Assembly: GCA_943333275.1 (NCBI GenBank)
Contig: CALQSQ010000063.1
Coordinates: 1-32,777, forward strand
DNA from: Akkermansia muciniphila
GTDB lineage: Bacteria > Verrucomicrobiota > Verrucomicrobiia > Verrucomicrobiales > V1-33
Direction: 5' to 3'
DNA: 32,777 bases
Below are positions 15,309 to 27,754 of the stretch, in pieces (position 1 is the stretch's first letter; each line of letters opens with the position of its first letter). The notes under the pieces were generated by a model. It was not told where the DNA came from, searched no databases, and saw only the letters and a program-made list of their open reading frames with translations. The position numbers were made by a program, and so were the translations under genes.

Positions 15309-17961
15309 GGTAGAGGAATTCGTTGGTGTTGAGGAGCAACTGGCACGCGTTGGCCAGGCCGTGGTTCTGGATGTAAGTGGTGAACCTGTCAATTTCCTCA
15401 GCAGAAGGATTGCGCATCAGAATCTGTTGGAAGGCGGCGGCGGTTTGTGCATTTGCCACGGTGGACGTGGAGAAAATTTTTGCAGCCAGGTGTTCGCACT
15501 GACGAATGAGGAAGGGATTGTTCAGCATCGCAAATGCCTGCACGGCGGTGGTGGAGACGCTGCGACTGGGCGTAAAGGTTCCCCCATCCGGACAATCCAG
15601 TGCATCCATGAAAGGATCTGGAACCGTGCGGAAAAGGAAGCGGTAAATGGCCCGGCGGTTGGCGGCGGGCGTGTCCTGATCAAAATGATCGTAGTCCAGA
15701 AACGCCGGATTCCCTCCCGGATTGAAGGTGGCATCCCCCTTGGAAATAAACTGCACGGCGGGCGGGCCACCCATCGTGAGGTCCAGTTTGCCGCTCAGTG
15801 CCAGGAGGCTGTCGCGAACCTGCTCGCCGGACAGGCGCAGTCGATTCTGCCTCCAGAGGAATCGGTTATCTGAATCCTTGGTTGCGCCCTGGTCAGCCTT
15901 GGAGCTTTGTTTCCACGTCTCGCTTGTCAGGATCAGCCGGTGCAGCGCCTTGATGGATCCCTTGGCTTCATCGCGAAACCAAACTGCCAGCCAATCCAGC
16001 AATTCCGGATGACTGGGCGCACCTCCCATCTTTCCAAAATCGTTTGGAGTGTCACAAATTCCGCGGCCAAAATGGTAGGACCAGACGCGGTTCACGATGC
16101 TGCGCCACGTCAGCACGTTGCGATCATCCGTCAGCCACGTTGCCAGTGCGGCACGGCGTGCGGCTTCATCCTCGACATTGGCAATGGGCAGATCGGATGA
16201 CATGCCGGGGACGCAGCCAAGCGTGCCCGGGCCGACCAATTCAGCGGGATTGGAAAGGTCTCCCCGCGTCAACACATGAATGGGTCTGGGCTCTGGGGAT
16301 GGTTTGAAATTCGCGCCATCGGGCGTGAAATCGCGCGTCACAGCATAGACTAATTGCGGGGTCGGCAGGGATGCGAGCGCTGCGGAGTTTTCCTGCTTGA
16401 GAACGGTCAGAGCAAGTTCCTGGCGTTGTTCGGCTGTGCGTTCGGAGGGTGGCGTGGAAAGAATTTCCGCCAACGCCTTGGGTGCGGGTTTGAGCGTGGT
16501 GGTGGCGGGTTTCTCATCGCATGCAGAGAGTCGAAATCTTCCGATCCCATGTCCCGGCGCCCCAGCCTGGTGCTCGAGCAGGAACGTGAAGGTGGCTCCC
16601 TCCGGATGTTCGGCGGGATCCTTGATTTCAAAAACTGCCTGGTGGGCTTCGCCATAGCGGGGATGCACTCCCCACTGGGTTTCATTTTTGCCATCAATGG
16701 CCTGCGCCGCGGAAATGGCGGGGCCTTCGTCATGATCGGCGGAGGCGGCTGCGAAGACAATCGGCGTGGCACCTTCCGTCGCGCTCCTGGCTGCGGCGAA
16801 AGCCAGGAATTCCGAAAGATGGAAATTGCCATTGTCCCAGCGGCCGGGGCCGTGCTGGGGCAGGCGATCATCCGGCAGCACCTCCAGTCGCACCGTGCTC
16901 ATTTTGCCCGCGTGCCGGCGGGCGGTCACGATGTATGTATCCCGATCCGGCCGCGTGCCATTCACAAACCATGAACCATCCTCCTGACGCGTCATGGTGG
17001 CTCCGCCTGTGGACACCACACCGATGACTTCGAAGGGCTCCCAGGCTTTTTCCTGCGCCACTTTGGCCTGCTCCCAAGCCGCAACCTTTTTCAAAATTTC
17101 CGGACTGTTCAGCGAGGCAAGCAAGGCGGGCTGGGGATTCTCCAGGGCCAGCTTGGTGGTCATGAGCCGGGCGCGTTCGGCCTGGACATGCGAGTCGGTA
17201 TCGTAGGGGCGGTTCGCCCGATCCACTCCGGCAAAGACTGCCTGGAGGGAATAATATTCGCGCTGCGAGATGGGATCGAATTTGTGATCGTGGCAGCGTG
17301 CGCAGTGGACGGTGAGGCTCTGAAAGGTTCCCACGACGGTGCTGACCATGTTGTCGCGATCCAGATTTTGCGCCCCGCGATGATCCACGGTGTCCTCGCG
17401 CACGGTGACCATGAGCGTGTGATCCCACGGCCCTGCGGCCATGAATCCGAGCGCGACGATGGCCTGCGGGTCATTGGGGAAAAGGGCATCGCCAGCGATC
17501 TGTTCCTGCACGAAACGCGCGTAAGGTTTGTCATCGTTGAAGGCATGGATGACATAGTCACGGTAGGGCCAGGCGTTGGGACGGGCGAAGTCGTGATCGT
17601 TGCCGTGGGTATCGGCGTAGTTGGCCACATCCAGCCAATGACGCGCCCAGTGCTCGCCGTAGCGCGGACTGTTTAGATATTTTTCCAGGAGTGCTTCGTA
17701 GGTCTCAGTGGGGGATTCCGTTGGATCCGGAGGCAGGCCGGTGAGGTCGTAGCTGAGTCGGCGGCGCAAGGTGTGCAGATCCGCGGAGGGCGATGGGCTG
17801 AGACCTTTCTCCAGGAGTCTGGCCCGCACGAACGCATCAATGGGATGCGGTGCATTTCCCGGAACGGATGGCTGCACCAGGGGTTCCAGTGACCACAGCG
17901 AACCGGCCAAGGAAGCCGCAAGGCTGCCCAGCAGGATCATGGCACCGATAAATTTACTCAT
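15301..17961 (-). CDS. DUF1549/DUF1553 protein without N-terminal cytochrome domain
   Basis: An 886-residue exported relative of the gene just downstream. A signal peptide (MSKFIGAMILLGSLAASLAGS) leads directly into LWSLEPLVQP and the DUF1549 region: LSYDLTGLPPDP, YGEHWARHWLD, PNAWPYRDYVIHAFND, and CARCHDHKFDPI near residue 218. The module with the first CxxCH is missing. An insert at about 350-490 has HGPGRWDNGNFHLSEF, matching the discoidin-like insert of its neighbour. DUF1553 follows (TWRSIVNRVWSYHFG near 622, TPNDFGKMGG, SHPELLDWLA), ending in NEFLYLD. The shared TWRSIVNRVW and HGPGR motifs mark these two as closer paralogs of each other than of the other copies here. It is the first gene of the leftward run and faces the broken plus-strand gene across about 260 bases. 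Its stop codon lies inside the start of the next gene. Function unknown; it may partner the cytochrome-bearing paralog. Confidence 0.92.
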   Translation of the reverse strand: MSKFIGAMILLGSLAASLAGSLWSLEPLVQPSVPGNAPHPIDAFVRARLLEKGLSPSPSADLHTLRRRLSYDLTGLPPDPTESPTETYEALLEKYLNSPRYGEHWARHWLDVANYADTHGNDHDFARPNAWPYRDYVIHAFNDDKPYARFVQEQIAGDALFPNDPQAIVALGFMAAGPWDHTLMVTVREDTVDHRGAQNLDRDNMVSTVVGTFQSLTVHCARCHDHKFDPISQREYYSLQAVFAGVDRANRPYDTDSHVQAERARLMTTKLALENPQPALLASLNSPEILKKVAAWEQAKVAQEKAWEPFEVIGVVSTGGATMTRQEDGSWFVNGTRPDRDTYIVTARRHAGKMSTVRLEVLPDDRLPQHGPGRWDNGNFHLSEFLAFAAARSATEGATPIVFAAASADHDEGPAISAAQAIDGKNETQWGVHPRYGEAHQAVFEIKDPAEHPEGATFTFLLEHQAGAPGHGIGRFRLSACDEKPATTTLKPAPKALAEILSTPPSERTAEQRQELALTVLKQENSAALASLPTPQLVYAVTRDFTPDGANFKPSPEPRPIHVLTRGDLSNPAELVGPGTLGCVPGMSSDLPIANVEDEAARRAALATWLTDDRNVLTWRSIVNRVWSYHFGRGICDTPNDFGKMGGAPSHPELLDWLAVWFRDEAKGSIKALHRLILTSETWKQSSKADQGATKDSDNRFLWRQNRLRLSGEQVRDSLLALSGKLDLTMGGPPAVQFISKGDATFNPGGNPAFLDYDHFDQDTPAANRRAIYRFLFRTVPDPFMDALDCPDGGTFTPSRSVSTTAVQAFAMLNNPFLIRQCEHLAAKIFSTSTVANAQTAAAFQQILMRNPSAEEIDRFTTYIQNHGLANACQLLLNTNEFLYLD

Positions 17962-17993
17962 GGGAAATGTTCATGGAATCACGGAGGACGTTT

Positions 17994-18032
17994 ACAAGCG
18001 TGCGGTCGTTCCACCGACCGTAAGATGCTTGT
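17994..18032. repeat. Interrupted inverted repeat in the divergent intergenic region
   Basis: Outer arms ACAAGC (17994-17999) and GCTTGT (18027-18032) and inner arms CGGTCG (18003-18008) and CGACCG (18015-18020) are both perfect and nested around the loop TTCCAC, with unequal internal loops GTG and TAAGAT. It lies 33 bases upstream of the minus-strand DUF1549/1553 start. It could be a leader hairpin, an operator, or a REP-like dispersed repeat unit. With the neighbouring 16-base sequence at 18041-18056 it may form one repeat element. No T-run follows, so a terminator is unlikely. Confidence 0.5.
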
Positions 18033-18040
18033 TCCGGAGG

Positions 18041-18056
18041 CTCCAGTCCATGCCGC
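18041..18056. repeat. Copy 2 of a 16-base intergenic sequence
   Basis: CTCCAGTCCATGCCGC matches the sequence at 3114-3129 in 15 of 16 positions. Here it directly follows the interrupted hairpin and lies about 80 bases upstream of the minus-strand DUF1549/1553 gene, a comparable position to copy 1. Confidence 0.35.
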
Positions 18057-18088
18057 AGTGACGTAGCGTTCCGGGGTGAAATTTTAAC

Positions 18089-18117
18089 TGGCATCAGGGG
18101 CTGCGATCTGGTTTAAT
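18089..18117 (+). promoter_or_regulatory. Weak candidate sigma-70-like promoter
   Basis: TGGCAT (18089-18094), a 17-base spacer, and TTTAAT (18112-18117) stand about 107 bases upstream of the ATG of the broken plus-strand gene. Spacing is ideal but the -35 box matches TTGACA in only three of six positions, and Verrucomicrobiota promoters are poorly defined. This is a guess from pattern and position. Confidence 0.2.
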
Positions 18118-18224
18118 ACGTGGACATTTCCCATTTGGAAAGCATTCTGAGTTTGAACCTGCGCTTGAGGCGTGACGATCTGCCCCGCGGTGACGTGCTG
18201 CTGTTCCCAGCCGAATCCCAAGTT

Positions 18225-19866
18225 ATGAAGAAACGAATCCTGCAACTTGCCGCCGCCCTCGTTCTGACGGGAGGATCCTTGGAACGGTCACCCGCCGAGA
18301 CCGTCGGGGTAATCGTTCTGCCCCCTCCCGGCCCTGATCCGCTCCCGATTGTGGCCTTTCTGTAAGCAGGAAGAGACAGCACTGGTTTGTTCGGTGATCT
18401 TGCATTGGTGTTTCCATGTCCCGGACAGGAGGTGAAAAATTGGGGCACGCCGACCCGTGAGGGTGGTGCCTTTAAGACTACGCTGACGATGGGCAAATGC
18501 GATCCGGCCCATCCTCCCGTGGATCTGCCAGTTCCCCCGGTTGTCGTGCCGGATGTTGGTGTGGTCAACGTGCGCGTCGGCGAGCCACTGCCGGGTGCCA
18601 ATGGCCCTGCCGCGCCTGCGGAAATTGGCGACTGGCCCGTCAAACCCGTGGTGCATCGTTATCCGATTGGGCTGCTGGAGGCGGGCGAATATTCCTTTGC
18701 GGTGTGTGTCGGAGACAAGGTGCTCGCCAAACGAGCCTTTTGGGTCCGGCCACCGACGGAGGTTCCTCCTCCGGTGGCGACCGTCCGCGTGGAGCCCATC
18801 CGCGCCGCCAAGGACACTGCACACCCATTCCGGATTCTCTTCGATTCCGCCGCAGGCTGGACGGGGGATCCCACCATGACCACTGTCACGGTGACCGGCC
18901 CGGATGGCACCGGCCAGGTTGCCACTAGGATCAGTGGCGGGATCATTTCCCTGGATCCTTTGGGACGCGTGGCCGAAGGCGTTTATACCGTTGCGGCTCC
19001 GGGATCCGTTTGGGATCCGGCGGACAATGGTCGCTATAAAATTTGCGTTGACCGTTCCACCGTGAAGGGTCGGCTGGGTCGAACTCTGACGGAACCCTGC
19101 GCGGGAGGATTTGTCGTGAACATCGCGCCGCTTCCACCCCCGCCTCCTCCGGCGCTCAAGGCGGAAAATCGCCATCGCCATGGTGGATGGAAAAGGGAAT
19201 GCCACCGTCTCCTTCGCGAACACAGGAAACTGGTTCCAGGCCGACTGGGGTGCTGTGAAAATCGAAGGCACCAGCTTTCTCACCTTCGCCAAACTTACCC
19301 CGCTTCCCGGGGGATCGCTGGCTCCGATCCCCTCTTCGTTCAGCCATGTTTATGAACTCGGGGAACTCAAGCCAGGGGCCTACCTGTTTGTCTTCCGCAG
19401 CAGTGCCGGCCATGCTGCACGCGCCAGTGTTGATGTGGCCGGAGTCGAGCCGCCGACTCCTTTTGAGCAGTGGAAATTCAACGCCCTGGGTGCCGCCTAT
19501 CTTGAGGCCGGTGCATCCGGTGATCTCGATGATCCGAATGGAAACGGGATTCCCACCCTCGTCGAATTCGCCCAGGGAGGCGATCCATCCAAAGGCGCCC
19601 AGCCCGAAATCATCAGGGAAAATGGCGTTTCCAAACTGGCGCTGAAATTCCGTCGCCCTGCGGGAAGCCGCGCCGGGGCCGATAGTTTGATCGAGGTCTC
19701 GAAGGACATGAAATCGTGCTCCCCCGCCGGCGATGCCGTGGAGATAAGGCCATCGGTGTTCGACATCGATGGGTCAGAGTCCATTTCCGCCTGTCAAAAA
19801 TTGCCCTTGGGAATTTCCCAATGGCCCTTCATGCGCATCCGCGTCGTCGAGGCCGCAGCAAATTGA
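18225..19866 (+). pseudogene. Broken gene for a secreted beta-sandwich protein
   Basis: Two reading frames join into what looks like one exported protein of about 545 residues. ATG 18225 opens a clear signal peptide (MKKRILQLAAALVLTGG) and a proline-rich stretch, then an in-frame TAA occurs at 18363-18365. The same frame continues coherently from about 18420 with beta-sandwich-like repeats (VVNVRVGEP, EAGEYSFAVCVGDKVLAKRAFWV, RYKICVDRS) up to a proline run near 19140. There the sense shifts by one base, near 19164 in GGCGGAAAATC: the other frame picks up KIAIAMVDGKGNATVSFANTG and runs to TGA at 19864-19866. The last part (FEQWKFNALGAAYLEAGASGDLDDPNGNGIPTLVEFA in pieces, then a final FMRIRVVE strand) is a C-terminal region common on large secreted Verrucomicrobiota proteins. 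Either the gene is decaying or the assembly has two errors; alternatively the 46-residue first piece is an independent peptide. Function unknown. Confidence 0.6.
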
Positions 19867-19979
19867 TACAACGCCTGATCGGGTCCGCCACTGCATGGGA
19901 AGGTCGGATTCGTCAGGGGGTCGAACAACTCCGCCTATTCGCGGATTTGAGTTTGAACGCTGTGGGCTTAGGCTCGCCT

Positions 19980-22841
<2,862 letters not shown>

Positions 22842-22845
22842 TTTT

Positions 22846-24318
22846 ATGCACCCCTTGCTTAATCGTCGAAATTTCCTCTCCCAGACCGCCACCGGATTGG
22901 GCAGCATTGCCCTCGCCCAATTGCTGGCGCAGCAACGTGGATTCGCGGAATCCTCCAAAACACCCATCCGCCCCAACATCAATCCGGCCAATCCCAATGC
23001 CTCCCGGAAGCCCCATTTTGAGCCGCGCGCCAAGAATGTGCTGATGATTTTCTGTTCGGGTGCAGTCAGTCAGATCGATACCTTTGATTACAAGCCCGAA
23101 CTCATCAAACGCCACGGCCAGAAGATGCCGGGGGCCGAGGGATTGATCACCTTCCAGGGTGAGCAGGGGAATCTGACCCAAAGCCCCTGGGCTTTCAAAC
23201 CCTATGGCAAAAGCGGCAAGATGATTTCGGATCTGGTGCCGAACCTCGGCGCCATGGCGGACGACATGTGTTTCATTCACTCGCTCACCGGCAAGACCAA
23301 CACCCATGGGCCCGGGGAAAATTTCATGTCCACCGGCTTCACTCTGGATGCCTTCCCAAGCATCGGGGCTTGGACGACGTATGCACTGGGGTCGGAAAAC
23401 GAATCGCTGCCCGCCTATGTCGCCATTCCCGATCCGCGTGGGGCACCGCAATCGGCGGGAAATTTCTGGGGATCAGGATTCCTGCCCGCGGCCTTTCAGG
23501 GAACCGATTTCAACGCCGCCCAACCGATCCGCAATCTGGCACGCCCCGCCGCAGCGACTCCCGAGAATGATCGTTCAACGCGGGAATTTCTGACGAAACT
23601 CAACCGCCACCACCTCGAACGTTTTCCGGGCGACACAGAACTGGCCGCCCGCATTTCCAGCTACGAACTGGCCGCCCGCATGCAACTCTCCGTGCCGGAG
23701 GTCGCGGATATTTCTAATGAACCGGCGCACATCCTCAAGATGTATGGCGCTGATCAGGCCGGAAATCCTGTGAAGGATCTCAAAGCCGCCTACGCCAAAA
23801 ATTGCATCCTCGCCCGCCGCCTGGTTGAGAAAGGCGTGCGCTTCGTGCAACTCTTCAATGGAGCTTACCAGACCGGTGGAGAGGGCGTCAGCAATTGGGA
23901 CGGGCACAAGGTTCTGGCCGAGCAGTACGTCAAGCATGGCGAAGTCATGGACCAGCCAACGGCCGCCCTGCTGACGGATCTCAAACAACGCGGCCTGCTC
24001 AAGGACACGCTCGTTGTCTGGTGCACCGAATTCGGTCGCATGCCCACCTTCCAAAAAGGAGCGAGTGGACGCGATCACAATCCCGGCGGCTTCACCGCAT
24101 GGATGGCCGGTGCGGGGGTCAAGCCAGGCTTCAGCTACGGCGCGACGGATGAATTCGGCTACAAGGCGGTGGAAAACATCGCCACCGTTTACGATTTTCA
24201 CGCCACCATCCTCAACATCCTTGGCCTCAACCACGAACAATTATCCTTCTACCACAACGGCATCGAACGCCGCCTGACGGATGTCCATGGGCATGTGATC
24301 AAGGATGTTCTGGCATAG
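22846..24318 (+). CDS. DUF1501 protein, Tat-exported
   Basis: A 490-residue DUF1501 protein. The ATG at 22846, four bases after the upstream stop, places a twin-arginine signal correctly ([10 protein letters not shown], arginines 7-8, then [11 protein letters not shown]); the frame open further upstream belongs to overlap with the previous gene. Motifs: [125 protein letters not shown] and the terminal [16 protein letters not shown]. It differs from the minus-strand copies in the first motif (CSGAVSQ in place of MNGG.SQ) and the NWDGHK motif (in place of NWDNHG), suggesting a separate subfamily matched to its own DUF1549/1553 partner. Probably periplasmic; biochemical role unknown. Confidence 0.93.
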   Translation: MHPLLNRRNFLSQTATGLGSIALAQLLAQQRGFAESSKTPIRPNINPANPNASRKPHFEPRAKNVLMIFCSGAVSQIDTFDYKPELIKRHGQKMPGAEGLITFQGEQGNLTQSPWAFKPYGKSGKMISDLVPNLGAMADDMCFIHSLTGKTNTHGPGENFMSTGFTLDAFPSIGAWTTYALGSENESLPAYVAIPDPRGAPQSAGNFWGSGFLPAAFQGTDFNAAQPIRNLARPAAATPENDRSTREFLTKLNRHHLERFPGDTELAARISSYELAARMQLSVPEVADISNEPAHILKMYGADQAGNPVKDLKAAYAKNCILARRLVEKGVRFVQLFNGAYQTGGEGVSNWDGHKVLAEQYVKHGEVMDQPTAALLTDLKQRGLLKDTLVVWCTEFGRMPTFQKGASGRDHNPGGFTAWMAGAGVKPGFSYGATDEFGYKAVENIATVYDFHATILNILGLNHEQLSFYHNGIERRLTDVHGHVIKDVLA

Positions 24319-24469
24319 AAGGGATTCTGCTGGGTTTTCACAATAGGGAGCGCTGCCAGGGATCGTCGAAATATTCCGCCATTTTCCGCCTTAGAGTTAT
24401 TGCCTGAGGAGCCATGAGATTTGAGAGTAACCGCGGCCAAGTGGCCCCATCCCCAATGCTGCGATCCTC

Positions 24470-27400
24470 GTGAGGAGACTCTTTTTCATAACCTGCGTCT
24501 TATTGACGTGTGCCATCCAGATGGTGTCCGCGACCGATTTCTTCGAAACGCGGATTCGCCCGGTGCTGTTCGATCAATGCGTGCAATGCCACGGCCCGGA
24601 GAAGCAGAAGGGTGGATTGCGGTTGGATTCGCGCGAGGCTTTGTTAAAGGGCGGGGAATCGGGACCGGCGGTGGTGGTGGGGAACCCCTGGGAAAGCCTG
24701 CTGCTGAAGGCCGTGGGGCAGGAGGACAAGGACCTGCAAATGCCGCCGAGCAAGGCGGGACCGAAACTAGCGGCGGCGGTGATTGCAGATCTGACGACTT
24801 GGGTGCGGGAGGGTCTGGACTGGCCTCAGGGTGGGGGAGCGGTGGCGACGGTGAAGGAGGCCTTTCATCTGGAATCGAGAAAACAACGGCTGCCATGGAT
24901 CTGGCAAACGCCGCAAAGGAAAACGGTGCCGGATGGAGACGCTGAGAATGACGTGGATCGTTTCGTCACGGCCAAGCTGGCGGAGAAAGGATTGAAGCAA
25001 GCTCCGGCGGCGGAAGACCTCATCTGGCTGCGCAGGGTGTATTTTGCCATTACCGGGCTGCCGCCGCGTCGCGAGGAAATGCAGGCTTTTCTTGACGATC
25101 ATTCAGCAGGCAGGCGTGAGCGTCTTGTCGATAAGCTGCTGGCCTCCCCGCATTTTGGAGAACGCTGGGCGCGGCACTGGTTGGATTTGGTGAGGTATGC
25201 CGAGACCCGCGGGCATGAGAGCGATTTTCTGATCGCGAATGCCTGGCAGTATCGTGATTATGTCATTCGGGCATTCAACGCGGATGTGCCTTATGACCGC
25301 TTCGTCGCGGAGCACATTGCGGGGGATTTGCTGCCTGCACGCATTGATGCGGAGAGCGGTGCCAATGAATCTGTGCTTGCGACGGGCTGGGCCTTTCTCG
25401 GCGAGGAGGTTCACAGTCCGGTGGACATCCGTCAGGATGAATGTGAGCGGGTGGACAACAAGGTGGATGTGCTGTCGAAGACGTTTCTGGGACTGACCGT
25501 GGCCTGCGCACGCTGTCATGATCATAAGTTCGATGCCATTGCGCAAAAGGATTACTACGCGCTGAGCGGGTTTGTGCTCAGTTCGCCCTTTCGGCAGGTC
25601 CGGTTTCAAACGATGGAGGCCCATGCGCGCGCGGCGGTGACACTCGCCGGATTAAGGAGGCAGCATGCCCCCCGAATTGCCGCTGCCTATGCGGAAGCTG
25701 CGGGCGCCGGCCTGGAAAAGCTGACTTCCAAATGGATGGCGGTGCGGAGTGTATTGTTGAAGGAGGAGGTGCCGGCTTCCAACGGGGGCGCGGGAGAAAT
25801 CGCCGGCCTGGCCAGGGAGATGACACGTGCTCAGGCCGATGAGGGGCATCCGCTGCATTTTTTCAGCCGGATTCTTCATGATCCGAAGTCCGCAGATCCA
25901 GCAAGATTGCAGGGCCTTCTCAACGAATTTCCCAAACAAACGGGACTGCCGCCGGACGCCAGGGTGATTGCTGATTATACGAAAGCTGGCGCCACACCCT
26001 GGAAATCGGACGGCCCGGGGTTTGGAGATCATGCCCTTGGGCTGGGAGAAGTCGTCCCTGGCACCAGGGAGCAACCGATCGCCCGCGTCATGTCCCACGC
26101 AGCGGCGGCGCGAGATGCCTTTTGGAAACCGCTTTCTCTCTCACCCGGCACGGAAATGGATTCCGGCGCCATTGCAGCAGAAGCGCGGGCCGGCAAGACT
26201 TTACTGACTCCTACGGTGGTGCTGGGGGAGGGTCGGTTGCAGCTGCTGCTGCGCGGTAAGGCCCAGGTCTATGCCGCCGTCGATTCGCACATTATGGTGA
26301 CGGGGCCGCTGCATGGAAGGCTGATGTCCAGGCATGATACCGGCGATTCCCTGCGCTGGATCACCCTGGACCTCAGTGCCTATGCGGGGCACCGGGTGCA
26401 TTTGGAAATTTCTCCAGTTGAAGATTCCGGTCTGGAGGTCGTGATGGTCGCGGAGGCACCGAATCCCCCCACATGGAAACCGGTTGTTGCATGGAGACCC
26501 GGGCGGGCCGTGGAAAACCTTTCCGAATTGACCAAGGTCCTGCAAACCGACCTTCAGGCAGCGATGGAGGCCCTGGCTACGGGAAAATTGGCCGATCAGC
26601 CAATGGCGGCCTCCCTGGCTGACTGGGTGATTCAGAACTGCTCGCTCTTGAACGCTGATCCATCGCTTCCCAGGAATGCCGCAGCGGATTATTTCCAAGC
26701 ACAGGAGGACCTCGCCAGGACCATCCGCTGGGATTCGCCCACCGCTGTCTCCTGGACGGACGGCACGGGGGTGGATGAAAAGGTGTTGATTCGCGGCAAG
26801 TATGCGAAGCCGGGAGAGGTCGCTCCGCGGGGGCTTCCCGAAGCCCTGGGCCAACCGCGCATCACCACCACCGAATCCAGTGGCCGTGCCGAACTTGCGC
26901 GACAAATGACCGACCCAGCCAACCCTCTGGTGGCGCGGGTGATGGTCAATCGCATCTGGCATCATTTGTTCGGCAGAGGCATTGTGGCGACGGTCGACAA
27001 CTTTGGTTATCTGGGCGAGCGCCCGTCGCATCCGGAACTGCTGGATCATCTGGCATGGCAATTTGTCCATGAGGACGGGTGGTCGATCAAACGCATGATC
27101 AGGCGATTGGTCCTGAGCCGGACCTATGCCCAAAGCAGTCGCGAGGGGGATCCGCGGGCCACCGAATTGGATCCGTCGAATATTTTGCTCCATCGCATGC
27201 CTGTGCAGCGTCTGGAAGGTGAAGCCATTCGTGACGCAGTGCTGATGGTGTCCGGTCGTTTTAATCCCAAATCCTTCGGGGCTCCCGTTCCGGTGCATCT
27301 TACCGATTTCATCATCGGACGCGGCCGGCCCGACAGCGGGCCGCTGGACGGCGATGGCCGCAGGAGCCTTTACACTTCGGTCCGGAGAAATTTTCTGCCC

Positions 27401-27754
27401 ACGATGATGCTGGCTTTTGATTTCCCCACACCCTTCAGCACGAACGGCCGCCGCAACATCACCAACGTGCCGGCGCAGTCTTTGGTCATGATGAATGATC
27501 CGTTCATTCGGGAGCAGGCCACTGTCTGGGCAGAACGCCTGCTGGGCGAGATGCCCGGGTCCAGCGCGGAGCAGCGCATGGAATGGCTTTTTGAAACTTT
27601 CCTGACACGATTGCCGGCGGCAGAGGAGAAACAACTGATGCTGGATTCTCTGGGCGAGATTCAAGCGGCGCATCCCGGCGAACCGGAAAAAATTGCCTGG
27701 CAGGAAATCTGTCATGCTCTCCTCAACACCAATGATTTCATTTACCTGAAATGA
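24470..27754 (+). CDS. DUF1549/DUF1553 protein with N-terminal planctomycete cytochrome C domain
   Basis: The largest family member here (1094 residues), beginning at GTG 24470, which gives an ideal signal peptide (MRRLFFITCVLLTCAIQMVSA). The PSCyt1 module has CVQCH (37-41), KGGLRLDS and the Met in LQMPPSKAGP. DUF1549 follows: AITGLPPRREEM, FGERWARHWLD, CARCHDHKFDAI (about 346). A beta-rich insert at about 585-665 (LGEGRLQLLLRGKAQVY, LRWITLDLSAYAGHRVHLEI) resembles a jelly-roll sugar-binding fold and differs from the discoidin-like insert of the 19980 gene. DUF1553: ARVMVNRIWHHLFGRG (about 824), FGYLGERPSHPELLDHLA, NVPAQSLVMMNDPF, tail NDFIYLK. Its C-terminal half most resembles the protein at 2-3064. 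The stop overlaps the next start (ATGA), so the two genes are translationally coupled. The 151 bases upstream hold no feature I can name. Confidence 0.92.
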   Translation: MRRLFFITCVLLTCAIQMVSATDFFETRIRPVLFDQCVQCHGPEKQKGGLRLDSREALLKGGESGPAVVVGNPWESLLLKAVGQEDKDLQMPPSKAGPKLAAAVIADLTTWVREGLDWPQGGGAVATVKEAFHLESRKQRLPWIWQTPQRKTVPDGDAENDVDRFVTAKLAEKGLKQAPAAEDLIWLRRVYFAITGLPPRREEMQAFLDDHSAGRRERLVDKLLASPHFGERWARHWLDLVRYAETRGHESDFLIANAWQYRDYVIRAFNADVPYDRFVAEHIAGDLLPARIDAESGANESVLATGWAFLGEEVHSPVDIRQDECERVDNKVDVLSKTFLGLTVACARCHDHKFDAIAQKDYYALSGFVLSSPFRQVRFQTMEAHARAAVTLAGLRRQHAPRIAAAYAEAAGAGLEKLTSKWMAVRSVLLKEEVPASNGGAGEIAGLAREMTRAQADEGHPLHFFSRILHDPKSADPARLQGLLNEFPKQTGLPPDARVIADYTKAGATPWKSDGPGFGDHALGLGEVVPGTREQPIARVMSHAAAARDAFWKPLSLSPGTEMDSGAIAAEARAGKTLLTPTVVLGEGRLQLLLRGKAQVYAAVDSHIMVTGPLHGRLMSRHDTGDSLRWITLDLSAYAGHRVHLEISPVEDSGLEVVMVAEAPNPPTWKPVVAWRPGRAVENLSELTKVLQTDLQAAMEALATGKLADQPMAASLADWVIQNCSLLNADPSLPRNAAADYFQAQEDLARTIRWDSPTAVSWTDGTGVDEKVLIRGKYAKPGEVAPRGLPEALGQPRITTTESSGRAELARQMTDPANPLVARVMVNRIWHHLFGRGIVATVDNFGYLGERPSHPELLDHLAWQFVHEDGWSIKRMIRRLVLSRTYAQSSREGDPRATELDPSNILLHRMPVQRLEGEAIRDAVLMVSGRFNPKSFGAPVPVHLTDFIIGRGRPDSGPLDGDGRRSLYTSVRRNFLPTMMLAFDFPTPFSTNGRRNITNVPAQSLVMMNDPFIREQATVWAERLLGEMPGSSAEQRMEWLFETFLTRLPAAEEKQLMLDSLGEIQAAHPGEPEKIAWQEICHALLNTNDFIYLK

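Noticed and set aside
17962..18224. Possible small RNA or riboswitch in the divergent intergenic region
   Set aside because: Apart from the interrupted hairpin and the 16-base sequence, there is no conserved riboswitch pattern or terminator; calling an RNA gene would be speculation.
18288..19292. 334-codon minus-strand frame over the broken gene
   Set aside because: I considered it as the real gene of this interval, but its composition is arginine-rich and shadow-like, whereas the plus strand gives a signal peptide, beta-sandwich repeats and a familiar C-terminal region.
19716..19979. Upstream extension of the DUF1549/1553 gene at 19980
   Set aside because: It overlaps the end of the broken gene in another frame, and the region is basic and unstructured; the ATG at 19980 precedes the signal segment.
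24319..24469. 151-base gap between the DUF1501 and DUF1549 genes searched for a promoter or terminator
   Set aside because: No convincing -35/-10 pair, T-tailed hairpin or small gene was found.
26201..27715. 504-codon minus-strand open frame
   Set aside because: It is a shadow of the DUF1553 part of the 24470-27754 gene with no coherent protein features.
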